Assembly (NCBI RefSeq): GCF_021917145.1
Contig: NC_061077.1
Span: forward strand, 11,545,185-11,609,184
Source: Hypomesus transpacificus
Taxonomy: Eukaryota; Chordata; Actinopteri; Osmeriformes; Osmeridae
Direction of reading: 5' to 3'
DNA length: 64,000 bases
Each line of letters starts with the position of its first letter. Position 1 is the stretch's first letter. The position numbers were made by a program, and so were the translations under genes. The notes beneath the pieces are model-generated. The model saw nothing but the letters and a program-made list of their open reading frames with translations. It was not told the DNA's origin and made no database searches. Positions 36,002 through 48,177 of this stretch are shown one piece after another.

Positions 36002-38055
36002 GTGAGTATGGGACTCAACCAACGCACATTCTACTATCTAACAAAGATACATGAGTTTCCACTGTTGGGTATGCAAGTCTCGAGTCTTTGTCCATAGAGA
36101 GAAACCTGAATCGGTGTCGACAGCATCTCTCGTTAGTAACTAGCTAGCTGAAGTTGCGTGCTGGGCATGATCAGAAAATGGATTAGCTAGAAACCTTCTG
36201 TAGTAGCGTACACACAGAAGAGTGTAGAGGCTTGATTTTAATATGGGTGTGACAGACCCAGATATAGTCAAATACTTTCCACATGTTCCGCTTTTTTTTA
36301 ACCTCATGCTGTACTTAATCGGCCGTGGCAAATATATTGCAGTAGTAGCAGCCAGCTAGCTGGTCACTTTCCCTGCTACCAATAACAATTGGTCGTTTTT
36401 GAGGTTGTCGGGATACGGACAATACTGGTTGGGGGTGGGGAGTTACTACTGCATGAATGAATGAAAAGGATCTGGCATTTGTTAAGTACCAACTTGAAAT
36501 GTCTTTGTCCCAAGCAAGTGTCTGTAGCCGCCTGTGGCGCTGCTTACCTGCCAGCGTAGCATGGAATTGAAAGATGTTGTACACGAGCTATCCCTTCCAT
36601 CACATTATAAACCGGATCTATACTGAAGCGCCTGTCTCGATCGTTGATCATGGAGTTCATCAATGAGGACCAACAAGATATAAGATCCACGTACATTTTC
36701 CGTTGTAGACTTTGATCCAACTTCTAGGTGAAACCCGTTGTCGGTGACTTCGAGTGTGCTCTAGTTCATGTATTTTATTTGTCAGGTACACAGAACAACA
36801 CAAGGTCAGACTGGGCACTGAAATTCTGAAAGACTGAAAGACAAGACAACGCAAGCACCTGGCATAACATAACATATAAGTACACAGAACATCATTTACA
36901 TTTATGCTGAGCTTAAATAAGTGAAACTTCCTAAATATACAGATAGCAGACGCACTTTACTCCATGCTCAGGTAGTTGCTGCGACACCTTCCATCCTGTT
37001 AGTACTGGTGGAAATGACTCACAGTTCGCCAGGAATCATTGAATGCCCCTTAACAATTCTCTGGAAATGGCAATTCACTTAGCTGATTAACGTGCAAAAA
37101 TAATGCAGAATTGCAATTGTGTGCAACAGCACTGACATTAACGTAGAATAGGTTAACTATAGCAATGCTGCCAGCTCAGACACTGTAAAGTCAATCGGTT
37201 ATACTATATATCTCGAATATAATGTTTGTAGGGCATGGTGGACGGTGGTACTAGAACCATGAGGGTAACTGTGCCATTGGCATGGACTATAACATGGGGG
37301 AACTCTCCTTTTGTGTTTCAGCATGTTTTCTCTCATTAGCTCACCTGAGAGGGCATTGGACAACATTCACATACCAATGGAAGGCCGACAACAGTTTCTT
37401 TGTAGCTGCTGTGAGATTGTGTGTGTGTGTGTGTAAGATGGAGGCTGTATGAGAGAAAGATGTGGGATAAGCAGAGGAAACATCAGTAAGCCGTGGCAGT
37501 TTAAGTGGTCATTAGCGATAAGCTGAAGGTATTATCCGCATTTTGGTAGAACAGTTTGTGATGGCACTTTAGTTGACAGGCTGGGAAGTTTTGAAGTGAT
37601 TTGACAGGAATCAAGAGGGTGTGCCGGTGCAGTTGTTGGCTCTCACTTGCTCCCTCACACTGTCCCTCTCCTTTCTTCAAGGAAAGGACAGATTGTAGCT
37701 GGTGGCTTCCTCCCTTTTATCTAGGCTACATGTTTACACTTTCTCTGTCTCTGTCTCTCGTGCCTTTCACATCTCTGGTTCACACTGGGCTGTGGAATGG
37801 AGAGACTCCCCCCCCCCCCCCTTCCTCCCTCCCTCCCCCTTCTGCCCCTTTTTTGCAGGGTTTGAATTTTTATTTTTATTTTTTTGCTTTCATTTGAAAT
37901 GTAAGGTATCTTGCGCCGTTTGGTGAATAAGCTTCAGCCTACAACCAGAGGCTGAGTGTTTTTGGTAGTTGTGGTAGGATATGTACCTTACTGTGTTGCT
38001 GAATGGCCTCATTGATAATGGCCCCATGAGTGTCCCCCTTCTCTGGGTTGCTTGT

Positions 38056-38218
38056 TCACACACAGACAGCCAGCACCCAGTGGTCCCACAAGCCCAGACT
38101 CAGGTCACACACACACACACACAGACAGCCAGCACCCAGTGGTCCCACAAGCCCAGACTCAGGTCACACACACACACAGACAGCCAGCACCCAGTGGTCC
38201 CACAAGCCCAGACTCAGG

Positions 38219-38265
<47 letters not shown>

Positions 38266-38478
38266 GCCAGCACCCAGTGGTCCCACAAGCCCAGACTCAG
38301 GTCACACACACACACACAGACAGCCAGCACCCAGTGGTCCCACAAGCCCAGACTCAGGTCACACACACACACACACACAGACAGCCAGCACCCAGTGGTC
38401 CCACAAGCCCAGACTCAGGTCACACACACACACACACAGACAGCCAGCACCCAGTGGTCCCACAAGCCCAGACTCAGG

Positions 38479-38514
<36 letters not shown>

Positions 38515-38575
38515 ACAGGCAGCACCCAGTGGTCCCACAAGCCCAGACTCAGGTCACACACACACACCCAGACGT
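38056..38575. repeat. Compound minisatellite, 8 units with CA spacers of varying length
   Basis: A core of about 45 bp containing CAGCACCCAGTGGTCCCACA and CCCAGACTCAGGTCA is repeated eight times. Units are separated by (CA)n runs of about 10-40 bases. The last unit differs slightly (GACAGGCAGC). It lies in the presumed first intron of slc16a1. Confidence 0.95.
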
Positions 38576-39999
38576 CAGTTTATTAGAAACCCTTTTCCTG
38601 TGTCATGTGGGGGGCTCTGGTGTGCAGTCTCAGGTTCTCTGGCCATCAGTCTGTCAGGGAGGTTTGACCGCAAGCCAGGCTGAGAGGCCAGTCCAAAAAC
38701 AACCTGTGACGTCTACGAGTTGTGGGGTTCATTTGGCATGTCTTCAGGTACAAGGAGGACAAGTAGTGCACACACTCGGACACCGACACTGCTGGTCATG
38801 CTGGTATTCTACCAGTGGACTTAGCATCAGCCTTAAAGGAACGTGTGTGTGTGTGGCCTTGACATCAGCCCCCTGTGGAGAGGACACAGCAGGACACGTG
38901 GTTCATTATGTTCCCAGCAGTAAAGATGCTGTAGGACAGAGCTGGACTGTAAATCATGGCGGTGAGAGAGCCACAACAGAGGGGTGACCCTCAGGTGACC
39001 TCCAGGCTTCTAACAGAGAATGAGACGCTAAAAAGAACAGTCATCTGCTGACAAGGCTCGACTGTTCCCATGCATCCGGTTGACCAGATTAAACTTTGCT
39101 GATGTGTAAATATCCATACCTCTCATTGGCGGTATGGGACTTATCTGGAGGAACAAGGAAGGAAATGACCTTTATTGGGAAACTCGTAGTCATGGCATTC
39201 CTGAAGCTGATCGTCAGGCCACGCTTGGAGCCTTAGTAGTGATTGAGCCAGAGGTGAAATGACACATCCTGCTCTTAGTACAGGATTGATGGTTGTGGTA
39301 TGTGTGTGAAAGAGACTGCTCAGACTGTATAGCCCTTATTAGTGGTCTAATAAACCAGTTTGTAGTACCAGTAAGGCGATTGAGCCCAAACATACAAAGA
39401 GCAATGTTGTGGCTGGTGAAAATGACCTTAATGCTCTAGTGAGTTAGTTTGTAGCAACAAGGAAAAGCTAGGCAGTAAGATATGGGCTGTCTTTCCACAG
39501 TAGTTTGTTGACAGTAACACACAGAGAAGGTTACCTTTAGCGTTATTATATTGTAGCATTGTGACTCCTATCTCCTCTTGGCTATGGACCAAGTTTACAT
39601 GCCAAAGGTAGAGGTTAGCCACACCACACTACCAATGGTTTGAAGAGGCTTGAGGCTAGTTTAACTTGTTTTGTAGTGAGAATGGGGGGTTTCTACAGAG
39701 CTGTGAACCAGCTCAGCTAGCAGTAGCACAAATGTCAAGCACAATGCTGATATACTCTCCCTCTGATACCAACACGCTGCAATAGAGACTGAATGATGAG
39801 TCAGCGCTGCAGACTGAGAGGGCAGGACGTGCGTTGGTTGAGGCTGGCTTAGGCCCTGTGTCATTAGGGAAGTGAAACAGGCGTGCAATGTGTGGGCCTT
39901 GGGTCTGTGTGCGTACGTGAGGGTGTGCGCGTTCGCTTCTACAGCCCAGGGTTATGTGCTCCTGAAGTTGTCAGTTGTCAGTACTTGTTTTTCACTTTA

Positions 40000-41583
40000 G
40001 CTATGACACCAGAGGCTTCGAACAGGGCTTTAGCTATGACACCAGAGGCTTCGAACAGGGCTTTAGCTATGACACCAGAGGCTTCGAACAGGGCTTTAGC
40101 TATGACACCAGAGGCTTCGAACAGGGCTTTAGCTATGACACCAGAGGCTTCGAACAGGGCTTTAGCTATGACACCAGAGGCTTCGAACAGGGCTTTAGCT
40201 ATGACACCAGAGGCTTCGAACAGGGCTTTAGCTATGACACCAGAGGCTTCGAACAGGGCTTTAGCTATGACACCAGAGGCTTCGAACAGGGCTTTAGCTA
40301 TGACACCAGAGGCTTCGAACAGGGCTTTAGCTATGACACCAGAGGCTTCGAACAGGGCTTTAGCTATGACACCAGAGGCTTCGAACAGGGCTTTAGCTAT
40401 GACACCAGAGGCTTCGAACAGGGCTTTAGCTATGACACCAGAGGCTTCGAACAGGGCTTTAGCTATGACACCAGAGGCTTCGAACAGGGCTTTAGCTATG
40501 ACACCAGAGGCTTCGAACAGGGCTTTAGCTATGACACCAGAGGCTTCGAACAGGGCTTTAGCTATGACACCAGAGGCTTCGAACAGGGCTTTAGCTATGA
40601 CACCAGAGGCTTCGAACAGGGCTTCAGCTATGACACCAGAGGCTTCGAACAGGGCTTTAGCTATGACACCAGAGGCTTCGAACAGGGCTTCAGCTATGAC
40701 ACCAGAGGCTTCGAACAGGGCTTTAGCTATGACACCAGAGGCTTCGAACAGGGCTTTAGCTATGACACCAGAGGCTTCGAACAGGGCTTTAGCTATGACA
40801 CCAGAGGCTTCGAACAGGGCTTTAGCTATGACACCAGAGGCTTCGAACAGGGCTTTAGCTATGACACCAGAGGCTTCGAACAGGGCTTTAGCTATGACAC
40901 CAGAGGCTTCGAACAGGGCTTTAGCTATGACACCAGAGGCTTCGAACAGGGCTTTAGCTATGACACCAGAGGCTTCGAACAGGGCTTTAGCTATGACACC
41001 AGAGGCTTCGAACAGGGCTTTAGCTATGACACCAGAGGCTTCGAACAGGGCTTTAGCTATGACACCAGAGGCTTCGAACAGGGCTTTAGCTATGACACCA
41101 GAGGCTTCGAACAGGGCTTTAGCTATGACACCAGAGGCTTCGAACAGGGCTTTAGCTATGACACCAGAGGCTTCGAACAGGGCTTTAGCTATGACACCAG
41201 AGGCTTCGAACAGGGCTTTAGCTATGACACCAGAGGCTTCGAACAGGGCTTTAGCTATGACACCAGAGGCTTCGAACAGGGCTTTAGCTATGACACCAGA
41301 GGCTTCGAACAGGGCTTTAGCTATGACACCAGAGGCTTCGAACAGGGCTTTAGCTATGACACCAGAGGCTTCGAACAGGGCTTTAGCTATGACACCAGAG
41401 GCTTCGAACAGGGCTTTAGCTATGACACCAGAGGCTTCGAACAGGGCTTTAGCTATGACACCAGAGGCTTCGAACAGGGCTTTAGCTATGACACCAGAGG
41501 CTTCGAACAGGGCTTTAGCTATGACACCAGAGGCTTCGAACAGGGCTTTAGCTATGACACCAGAGGCTTCGAACAGGGCTTTA
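40000..41583. repeat. Minisatellite of 48 tandem 33 bp units
   Basis: The unit starts GCTATGACACCAGAGGC and continues TTCGAACAGGGCTTTA. The interval of 1584 bp is exactly 48 x 33. All units appear identical except units 19 and 21, which carry T to C at unit position 32 (40625 and 40691). It sits in the presumed first intron of slc16a1. Because 33 is a multiple of 3, two plus-strand frames and one minus-strand frame stay open throughout, but no splice or homology evidence supports translation. Confidence 0.97.
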
Positions 41584-42755
41584 TGTAAAAGGGTTTTTTC
41601 AGGAGAAAGCTACCACCCCAAGTTAAAACAATTTCGACCTTCACTGTTTCACTTCACTGTCTGAGCTTCACTGTCCTACTGTTCTGGGCGTGAAGCTGAA
41701 ACATGGGTACAGGTCAACTTGTTTCCAGGCCTTGTCAACTCACGAGGAAGACATCCTGCTACAGAGCAGTTGCTTTTGCCGGCTTTTAAAAACTGAGATT
41801 TTCTCTCTCCAGACAGAGCTGTGGAATTGCTCTTTATCAGCCAGCCGGCATTTTTGTCTGGTGAAAGCCAGGGTTTGTCCAAAATGTGGCGTCACAATGA
41901 TTTCTGGATTACACAAAGCTTTGACTCATGTCTTGTGTAGGATTGTGGGTGGAAGTTTTTGGGAAATCGTTCCTAGGAACGATGGTGCAATCTCTCCATC
42001 CAGACAGACTCTGTGGGAAGGGATGCTAGCTTATCAAAGAGTCCGCAACATGACACGTGACACCAATTCAGGTTTATTTTTATTTTCATCAAGCTGTAAC
42101 CCGTTTACAGATTTGCATGTAATGTCAATCTAGCCCCTTCAAGTCACGTGTGCACATCTGTGTGTGTGTGTGTGTGTGTAATACACACCCTCGCTCCGTA
42201 ACCGCGGCACAGGACAAAATGTGCTGCTTTCATTTCGAGGGGGTCTCACATGACACAGCTATGTAGACCAGGAGGAGTTGACCGCTCTGCCTCCCAGTCC
42301 ACACTGCTTCTCAGAACCCGGGAGACATGACATACCCATTACAACACAAGCTCCTTAGTATCTTGTTGAACACCCGAGGGGTGTTTCAAAGTCCTTTGTG
42401 TGATAGCTGTTGTAATTGCTGATACCTGGTGGTTAACCAGTTCTGTAGCACACGGCGGGATCACTAGCTAATGATCTAGAGGAGGCCGTGTGCAGGGCAG
42501 GCTGTGGAGACGAGGGCCTTTGGTGCTCAGACAGAACCCAAGGCTTCTCACCCACACCTTGCTGCAACGCAAGGTTTCCTATACATGGGCTGACTCGATG
42601 AGAGCTTTTCTACAAAGTACCGACCGCCCCGGTGCCCTTTTTTGTAGGTTTTAAAGGGAGCCGTTTCTTAGCCGAGCTCGTTGGCTCTATTCCTGGTATG
42701 TAAAGTGCTTGGGGACTGGAGTGGAGGCCGGTGGACCTTTTTTAGTTTAGCAGGA

Positions 42756-42776
42756 CCCCCCCCCCCCCCCCCCCCC
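42756..42776. repeat. C homopolymer, 21 bases
   Basis: An uninterrupted C run upstream of the slc16a1 start exon. Similar C- or G-rich homopolymers occur near 42896-42911, 44374-44387, 44939-44960 and 46442-46455. Confidence 0.85.
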
Positions 42777-43016
42777 TCCTCCTGGAGTGTTGGCATGTTC
42801 AGGACACGCACGTAAAGGAAATCGCATGCTCTTCTTAATGCCATCGTCTTGGCAAAGCAATTCCACGGAGAAGTATTTATATGTCTTTCTCCCCCTCCCC
42901 CCCCCCCCCCCGCCCCCATCTTCCTCTCCCAGGTCCAGAGTGTCTCCTGAACCCGTGTGTGTGTGTACGTGAGAGGGGAGCGTGTCCACATCCCAGCGTA
43001 GCGGTTGTCTCCAGTC

Positions 43017-45833
43017 ATGGCTCCAGCGGTGGGCGGGCCGGTAGGGTACACCCCCCCAGAGGGGGGCTGGGGCTGGGCGGTGGTGGCCGGGGCCTTCATC
43101 TCCATCGGCTTCTCCTACGCCTTCCCCAAGTCCATCACCGTCTTCTTCAAGGAGATCGAGGTGATATTCAACGCCACGCCCAGCCAGGTGTCCTGGATCT
43201 CCTCCATCATGCTGGCCGTCATGTACGCAGGAGGTGAGTACGCTCTGTGTGGGTGTGTGTGGACACAGGAGGTGTGGACGTTGTGTGTGTGTGTGTGCAC
43301 GCAGGAGGTGTGGACGTTGTGTGTGTGTGTGTGTGTGTACGCAGGAGGTGTGGACATTGTGTGTGTGTGTGTTTACGCGGGAGGTGAGTTTACGGTGTGT
43401 GTGTTATTTTGAGCTCTTATCTCTGTGCTGCTCCACCGACGCCAGAGGAAAAGTAGCATTCCTCCATCTCCTTCACCTCCGTCTGAGTGCACCCTGCTGC
43501 CTCAGTCAGCCCCCCACTGAGAGGGAGGAGAGGGAGGGGCTCTGCGGAGAGGGAGGGAGAATCAGGAACTAAGGAGGAGGAGCCCTAGTGAGTCACTGAC
43601 CTAGTTCCATTCCAACACCAGCCTTCTATTCAGAGATGGGGAAACAAACGACTCTTCCCACCACATGCATACATATATATATGTATGCATGTGGTGGGAA
43701 GAGTCGTTTGTTTCCCCATCTCTGAATAGAAGGCTGATCTGAGCTATGCGTGAGTGTGTATATATATATATATATATATACACACACTCACGCATAGCTC
43801 AGATAACAGAGGAGCCAGCCAATGGGGTTCTGCAACCCAAGCCCTTGGTGACGAGAAGAACAACAGAACCATTTCTAAAGGCAAAAGCCAAAGGATGCAT
43901 CTCAAGTGCTTGTCGTGGCCCCCTTTTTAAAACTGAAGGACAGATAAGAGAAATATGCCATCTCAAAACAGTCGACACTCTAGAAGGCTCTAGGACCTGC
44001 CTGCTGACTGGCACACGCCCTTCTGAGCTTTGTTGTGAACCTGGACTGTGGACCCTGACCAGCGCCTGGCGACCGCATGGTCCTGTTACGGTCCCGTTCA
44101 TGTAGGGAAGTCACACATTTAACCGTCTCAACGACCTCCGTTAATGGTCTGCTTGACCTGGCCTGTCCTGGAGTGCAGTGGCAAGTCCAGCCCTGTCACG
44201 GTTGCACTTTGTGGAACACTCATCAGACCTCCTCCTCTTAATCTCTTTATCTCTCTGTCTGGCACTTCTCTCTGACACTTCTTACGTCTGCAGTTTTAAT
44301 AAACACAGAAAATGCTGAGCGTTGGTGAGATAAGATGGAGGCAGTCTTGGCAGTATGCCCAGGAAAGCAGTGGGGGGGGGGGGGGGGTGAAGATGTTAAA
44401 TACGGCTTAACTTAGTGTTTTACTTGTTGACTTAACTCCATGGAGAGGTATTTACGTTGAGGAATTTTGGCTCCTCTGCTTGAGGCACCCGGCTGAAGGC
44501 AACCTGAGAAGAGAATAAAGAGATGGGAAGGAGACTTCGGATATATATGGAAAAAAGTTCTCACAACTTTTTGGGGTTTTTTGGCCAGCCGTCATTTCCT
44601 CCTCAGGAAATCTCGTGTTGGTCATGCTTGTGTACGGTTCAGTGTCTCGTATATCCATACACAGAATTGTATCTCAAGCTTTACCTGGTAGAAGAGCTGA
44701 TTTCCAGTGATGTTCCTTCAGAACTATCAGATGCGACAGATCACAGTTCTGAAAGATCTTCCTCCCGTGAAGGCTGGGCCTATTCTAGGTCCTCTGCACT
44801 AATGGCCTGTGACTCGGCATGGAGAAGACCCTGGCTCTGATACATGGTTTCCTCTCTGCCGCAGGGCCTCACTGGTCATCTCTGTTCTCTGGTGCGGGCC
44901 GTGTTCTGCCAGAACCATTCTGTTCTCTTCACGCTCTGCCCCCCCCCCCCCCCCCCCCCCTCCCCTCTGTTATCTCTTTCACAAGAAGGGACCGAAGGGA
45001 GGGGGAGAGGGGGTGCAATCGTTTATATAATATCTCCAGAGAGCATTAATCACAGCCGCCTTTGTCCCCCCCCCCCAGACCTCAACAAAGACTGTCACGG
45101 CTTATTTGTGTCCCTGTGTGCGTCTGTGCATGTGTCTCATCCCTTCCCTCAGAAAAAGGAATGTAGTATCTTCTGAGAGACTTTACTGAGAACTGTGTGT
45201 GTCCGTACACATACATCTTCGGTATGTAGTCTTTATGTGGCCCCAGGCAGCTCCAATTCCAAGTTCAGAGGTCGCTCTGTGTGCCGATGTGGTCCTCTCA
45301 CACTCCATGACAACAACATGGCAACACAGCAGGCCAGTGCTGCCAGATGGGGGAGTGTCTCGACAGTGTTAATATTCTCAGTCCTCATATGATGTAGGGC
45401 CTCATGAGGAGACGGCAGTTTGGGCCCTCAAGCTTTTGAAGACTCAAAGAGTTGTCTGAACACATTTTTACCACCTGTTCGGAAACGGCCAACTCCAGTT
45501 CAGCCAGTCAACCCCGAGTTGTGGTTTGAACTCGGGCTATGTTAAACCTGCTTTCTGAAAAGCCCCTGCTGCCTGTGCCAGAGTCTCTCTGGTGTGACAC
45601 GGCTCTGTCAGTTCTGTGTTTGGTCATGAAGGTCTCCCTGAGCCACTGCGAGAGGAAGTTCAGACAGTGTGAATAAAGAGATGCCTGTTGAATAACAACA
45701 AGGTTTCTGGAATGTTCACTCAAAGGTTTGGGAATAGACTTAAATGTCTGTTGCTGAAGTTTTCTATCCCTCCTGCTGGAAATCCTCTTTGTGTAATTAG
45801 CTACACAATGGCACACACTTGTGTACACACACA

Positions 45834-45868
<35 letters not shown>

Positions 45869-48177
45869 CGCCTCCAGACCATGTTGCCAGTAGCTCTTCA
45901 GCTGTCAAGTTGGATTATGTGTCTAGGGAGGAAGAGTGTTAGAATATTCAGACAGACTGTTGGTGTTTACCCAGTCATATCTACCCATCGTTTAAAATAA
46001 TAATTTATCCCTCAGCTATAAGGAGTTTACATTTTTGGTAATGGTAGTAGGGATACATACAATTACTTGGATGTGTTTGTCATGATTGTATGGGGTTGAC
46101 TGTTTATATTATGTGCTTGTATACTGTATCTAAATGTCCCCTCTGGAAATTAAGATAAACTGAACGTTTCAGCAATCTGCTGCGGGTTCATTCAGAGGTG
46201 TCCTGGCTGACACGCCAACAGAAGCGTGTGTACAACCCCCCCTCCTCCTCCTCCCCTGTTCTCTCTCCTAGTCTTGGTTTCCAGTGGAATGTCCTTGGCT
46301 CTGGCCTCGGGTCTCTCATGTGCCCCTGGGCTCCACTTCTGCACCTGTCCTGTCTGTAGTCTGGCACCACAGCCCCACCTGCTGGTGGGGAGAGGGAGAG
46401 ATCCACCTATTAAAAGCTCTATGGGGAAACTCTTGCTAACACCCCCCCCCCCCCCTGCTTCTATCTCCAGGTCCAATCAGCAGTATCCTGGTGAACAAGT
46501 TTGGCAGTCGACCAGTCATAATGGTGGGAGGCTGTCTGTCGGGCTCGGGGCTCATAGCTGCTTCCTTCTGCAACAGCGTGGAGCAGCTCTACTTCTTCAT
46601 CGGTGTGGTGGGAGGTGAGTGGCGACCTGAACGATGGACTCACACTCTCTGGCATTAAGAAAGATGAGTCATATTTAGGTTGAGTGATGCATCAAGCTGT
46701 CCTCACTTGGGACTCAATGACAGGCTTTGCGTTCACTTTGTTCAACTTCTCTGTCACTGCTTCTGTCGCCCATGTCTTTTATCTCCTCCTCTTCACCTCC
46801 TCTCCTCTCACCCCAGGTCTGGGCTTGGCCTTCAACCTGAACCCGGCCCTCACCATGATCGGCAAATACTTCTTCAAGCGGCGGCCCATCGCCAACGGCA
46901 TAGCCATGGCGGGCAGCCCCGTGTTCCTGTCCACGCTGGCGCCCCTCAACAGCTGGTTCTTCGACCAGTTTGGCTGGCGGGGCAGCTTCCTCATCCTGGG
47001 GGGCCTGCTGCTCAACTGCTGCGTGGCCGGCTCCCTCATGAGGCCCCTGGGCCCCGACCCCCAGCCCGCCAAGTCCCAGGGCGACGCCACCGAGCTGGGC
47101 GAGGCGGCGGCGGAGAAGGAGAAGGAGGCGGCGGCGGCAGCGCCCAAGCGCACGGTGCTGGAGCGGATCAACGGCGTGATCGACCTGACGCTGTTCAAGC
47201 ACCGGGGCTTCCTGCTCTACCTGCTGGGCAACTTCATCATGTTCTTCGGCCTCTTCTCGCCCCTCGTCTTCCTCTCCAACTACGCCAAGAGCAAGGACAT
47301 CGCCAAGGAGAAGGCCGCCTTCCTGCTGTCCGTGATGGGCTTCGTGGACATGGTGGCCCGGCCCTCCATGGGCCTGCTGGCCAACACCAAGTGGGTCCGG
47401 CCGCGCATCCAGTACTTCTTCGCGGCGTCCGTCCTGTACAACGGCGTGTGTCACGTGCTGGCGCCGATCTCCGTGGACTACATGGGCTTCGTGGTGTACG
47501 CCATTTTCTTTGGCTTTGGGTTCGGCTGGCTGAGCGCCGTGCTGTTCGAGACCCTGATGGACCTGGTGGGCCCCCAGAGGTTCTCCTCCGCCGTGGGGTT
47601 GGTCACCATCGTGGAGTGCGGCCCTGTGCTGCTGGGACCACCACTACTGGGTGAGTGAGTAGGGGGGTGTTTCCAATGGAACCATAAACTGCTGCCAGCT
47701 AGTCTCTTAAGTCCACCTGTTCTAGATGAAGGTTTCCCAGTGTTGTCATCTTAGGTTGACTCACTGTCGATGCACCGATTGTTTACAACCCCTCTTGGAG
47801 AGAGAACGACTGACTTGTTTTGTGTCGCTCTCCCTCTCCCTCTCTCTCCAGGCCGCTTCTATGATACATACCAGAGCTACGACTACACGTACATGAGCTG
47901 TGGCATCATCCTCATTATCTCCAGCGTGTTCCTCTTCGGGGGCATGGGCCTCAACTACCGTCTGCTGGACAAGGAGCGGAAGGAGGAGGAGAAGAGAGAG
48001 AGGGAGGAGCCCAAGGAGGAGTGCACGGCCATGCTGGAGGCCCCCAGTCCTTCCAAGGAGGAGGAGGAGGAGGAGAAGGAGAAGAAGAAAAAGGATGGAG
48101 GGGCAGAGGGAGAAAACGGCCAGGCTACCATCGCGATGGCAAATGTCTCCAAGATGGATGAGGACACAGTCCTGTAG
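43017..48177 (+). CDS. slc16a1: Monocarboxylate transporter 1 (SLC16A1), 506 aa
   Basis: Proton-coupled plasma-membrane carrier for lactate, pyruvate and ketone bodies. Coding exons 43017-43233, 46471-46614, 46817-47650 and 47852-48177 join in frame. The family signature EGGWGW is at 15-20, and the conserved KSITVFFKE puts a lysine at position 38. [13 protein letters not shown], with the Asp and Arg of the transport site, lies in TM8, and [15 protein letters not shown] follows. Twelve hydrophobic segments fit an MFS fold, with a long cytoplasmic loop between TM6 and TM7 rich in Ala, Glu and Lys. The closest family member by eye is MCT1 (shared [19 protein letters not shown]). The C-terminal tail has runs of Glu and Lys and ends EDTVL. 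MCT1 normally needs basigin or embigin to reach the surface. The start is the ATG of MAPAVGGP, aligned with the usual MCT1 start. Fish have two slc16a1 copies; which this is I cannot say. Confidence 0.94.
43619..43736. repeat. Perfect 118 bp palindrome in slc16a1 intron
   Basis: Each 59 bp arm is the exact reverse complement of the other, with no loop. The centre is CATACATATATATATGTATG around 43677/43678. It lies in the intron between coding exons 1 and 2 and directly abuts a second inverted repeat. Confidence 0.95.
43737..43804. repeat. Second inverted repeat, 68 bp, abutting the first
   Basis: The left arm ATCTGAGCTATGCGTGAGTG is matched by its complement ending at 43804. A (TA)n centre lies between them, and one extra CA in the right arm makes it just short of perfect. 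Confidence 0.93.

Noticed and set aside
38052-38987. Open frame of 311 codons with His-Thr repeats
   Set aside because: Generated by CA runs and the minisatellite core; no supporting homology.
40000-41583. CRISPR-like array
   Set aside because: Units are directly adjacent without spacers and the DNA is vertebrate.
39883-41664. Open frame of 593 codons over the 33 bp array
   Set aside because: It consists of 48 identical 11-residue units with unrelated flanks. A second frame is equally open. It looks like chance openness of a minisatellite.
46680-47654. Second 324-codon frame and a 246-codon minus frame over the main slc16a1 exon
   Set aside because: GC-rich shadows of the real MCT1 frame, with no homology of their own.
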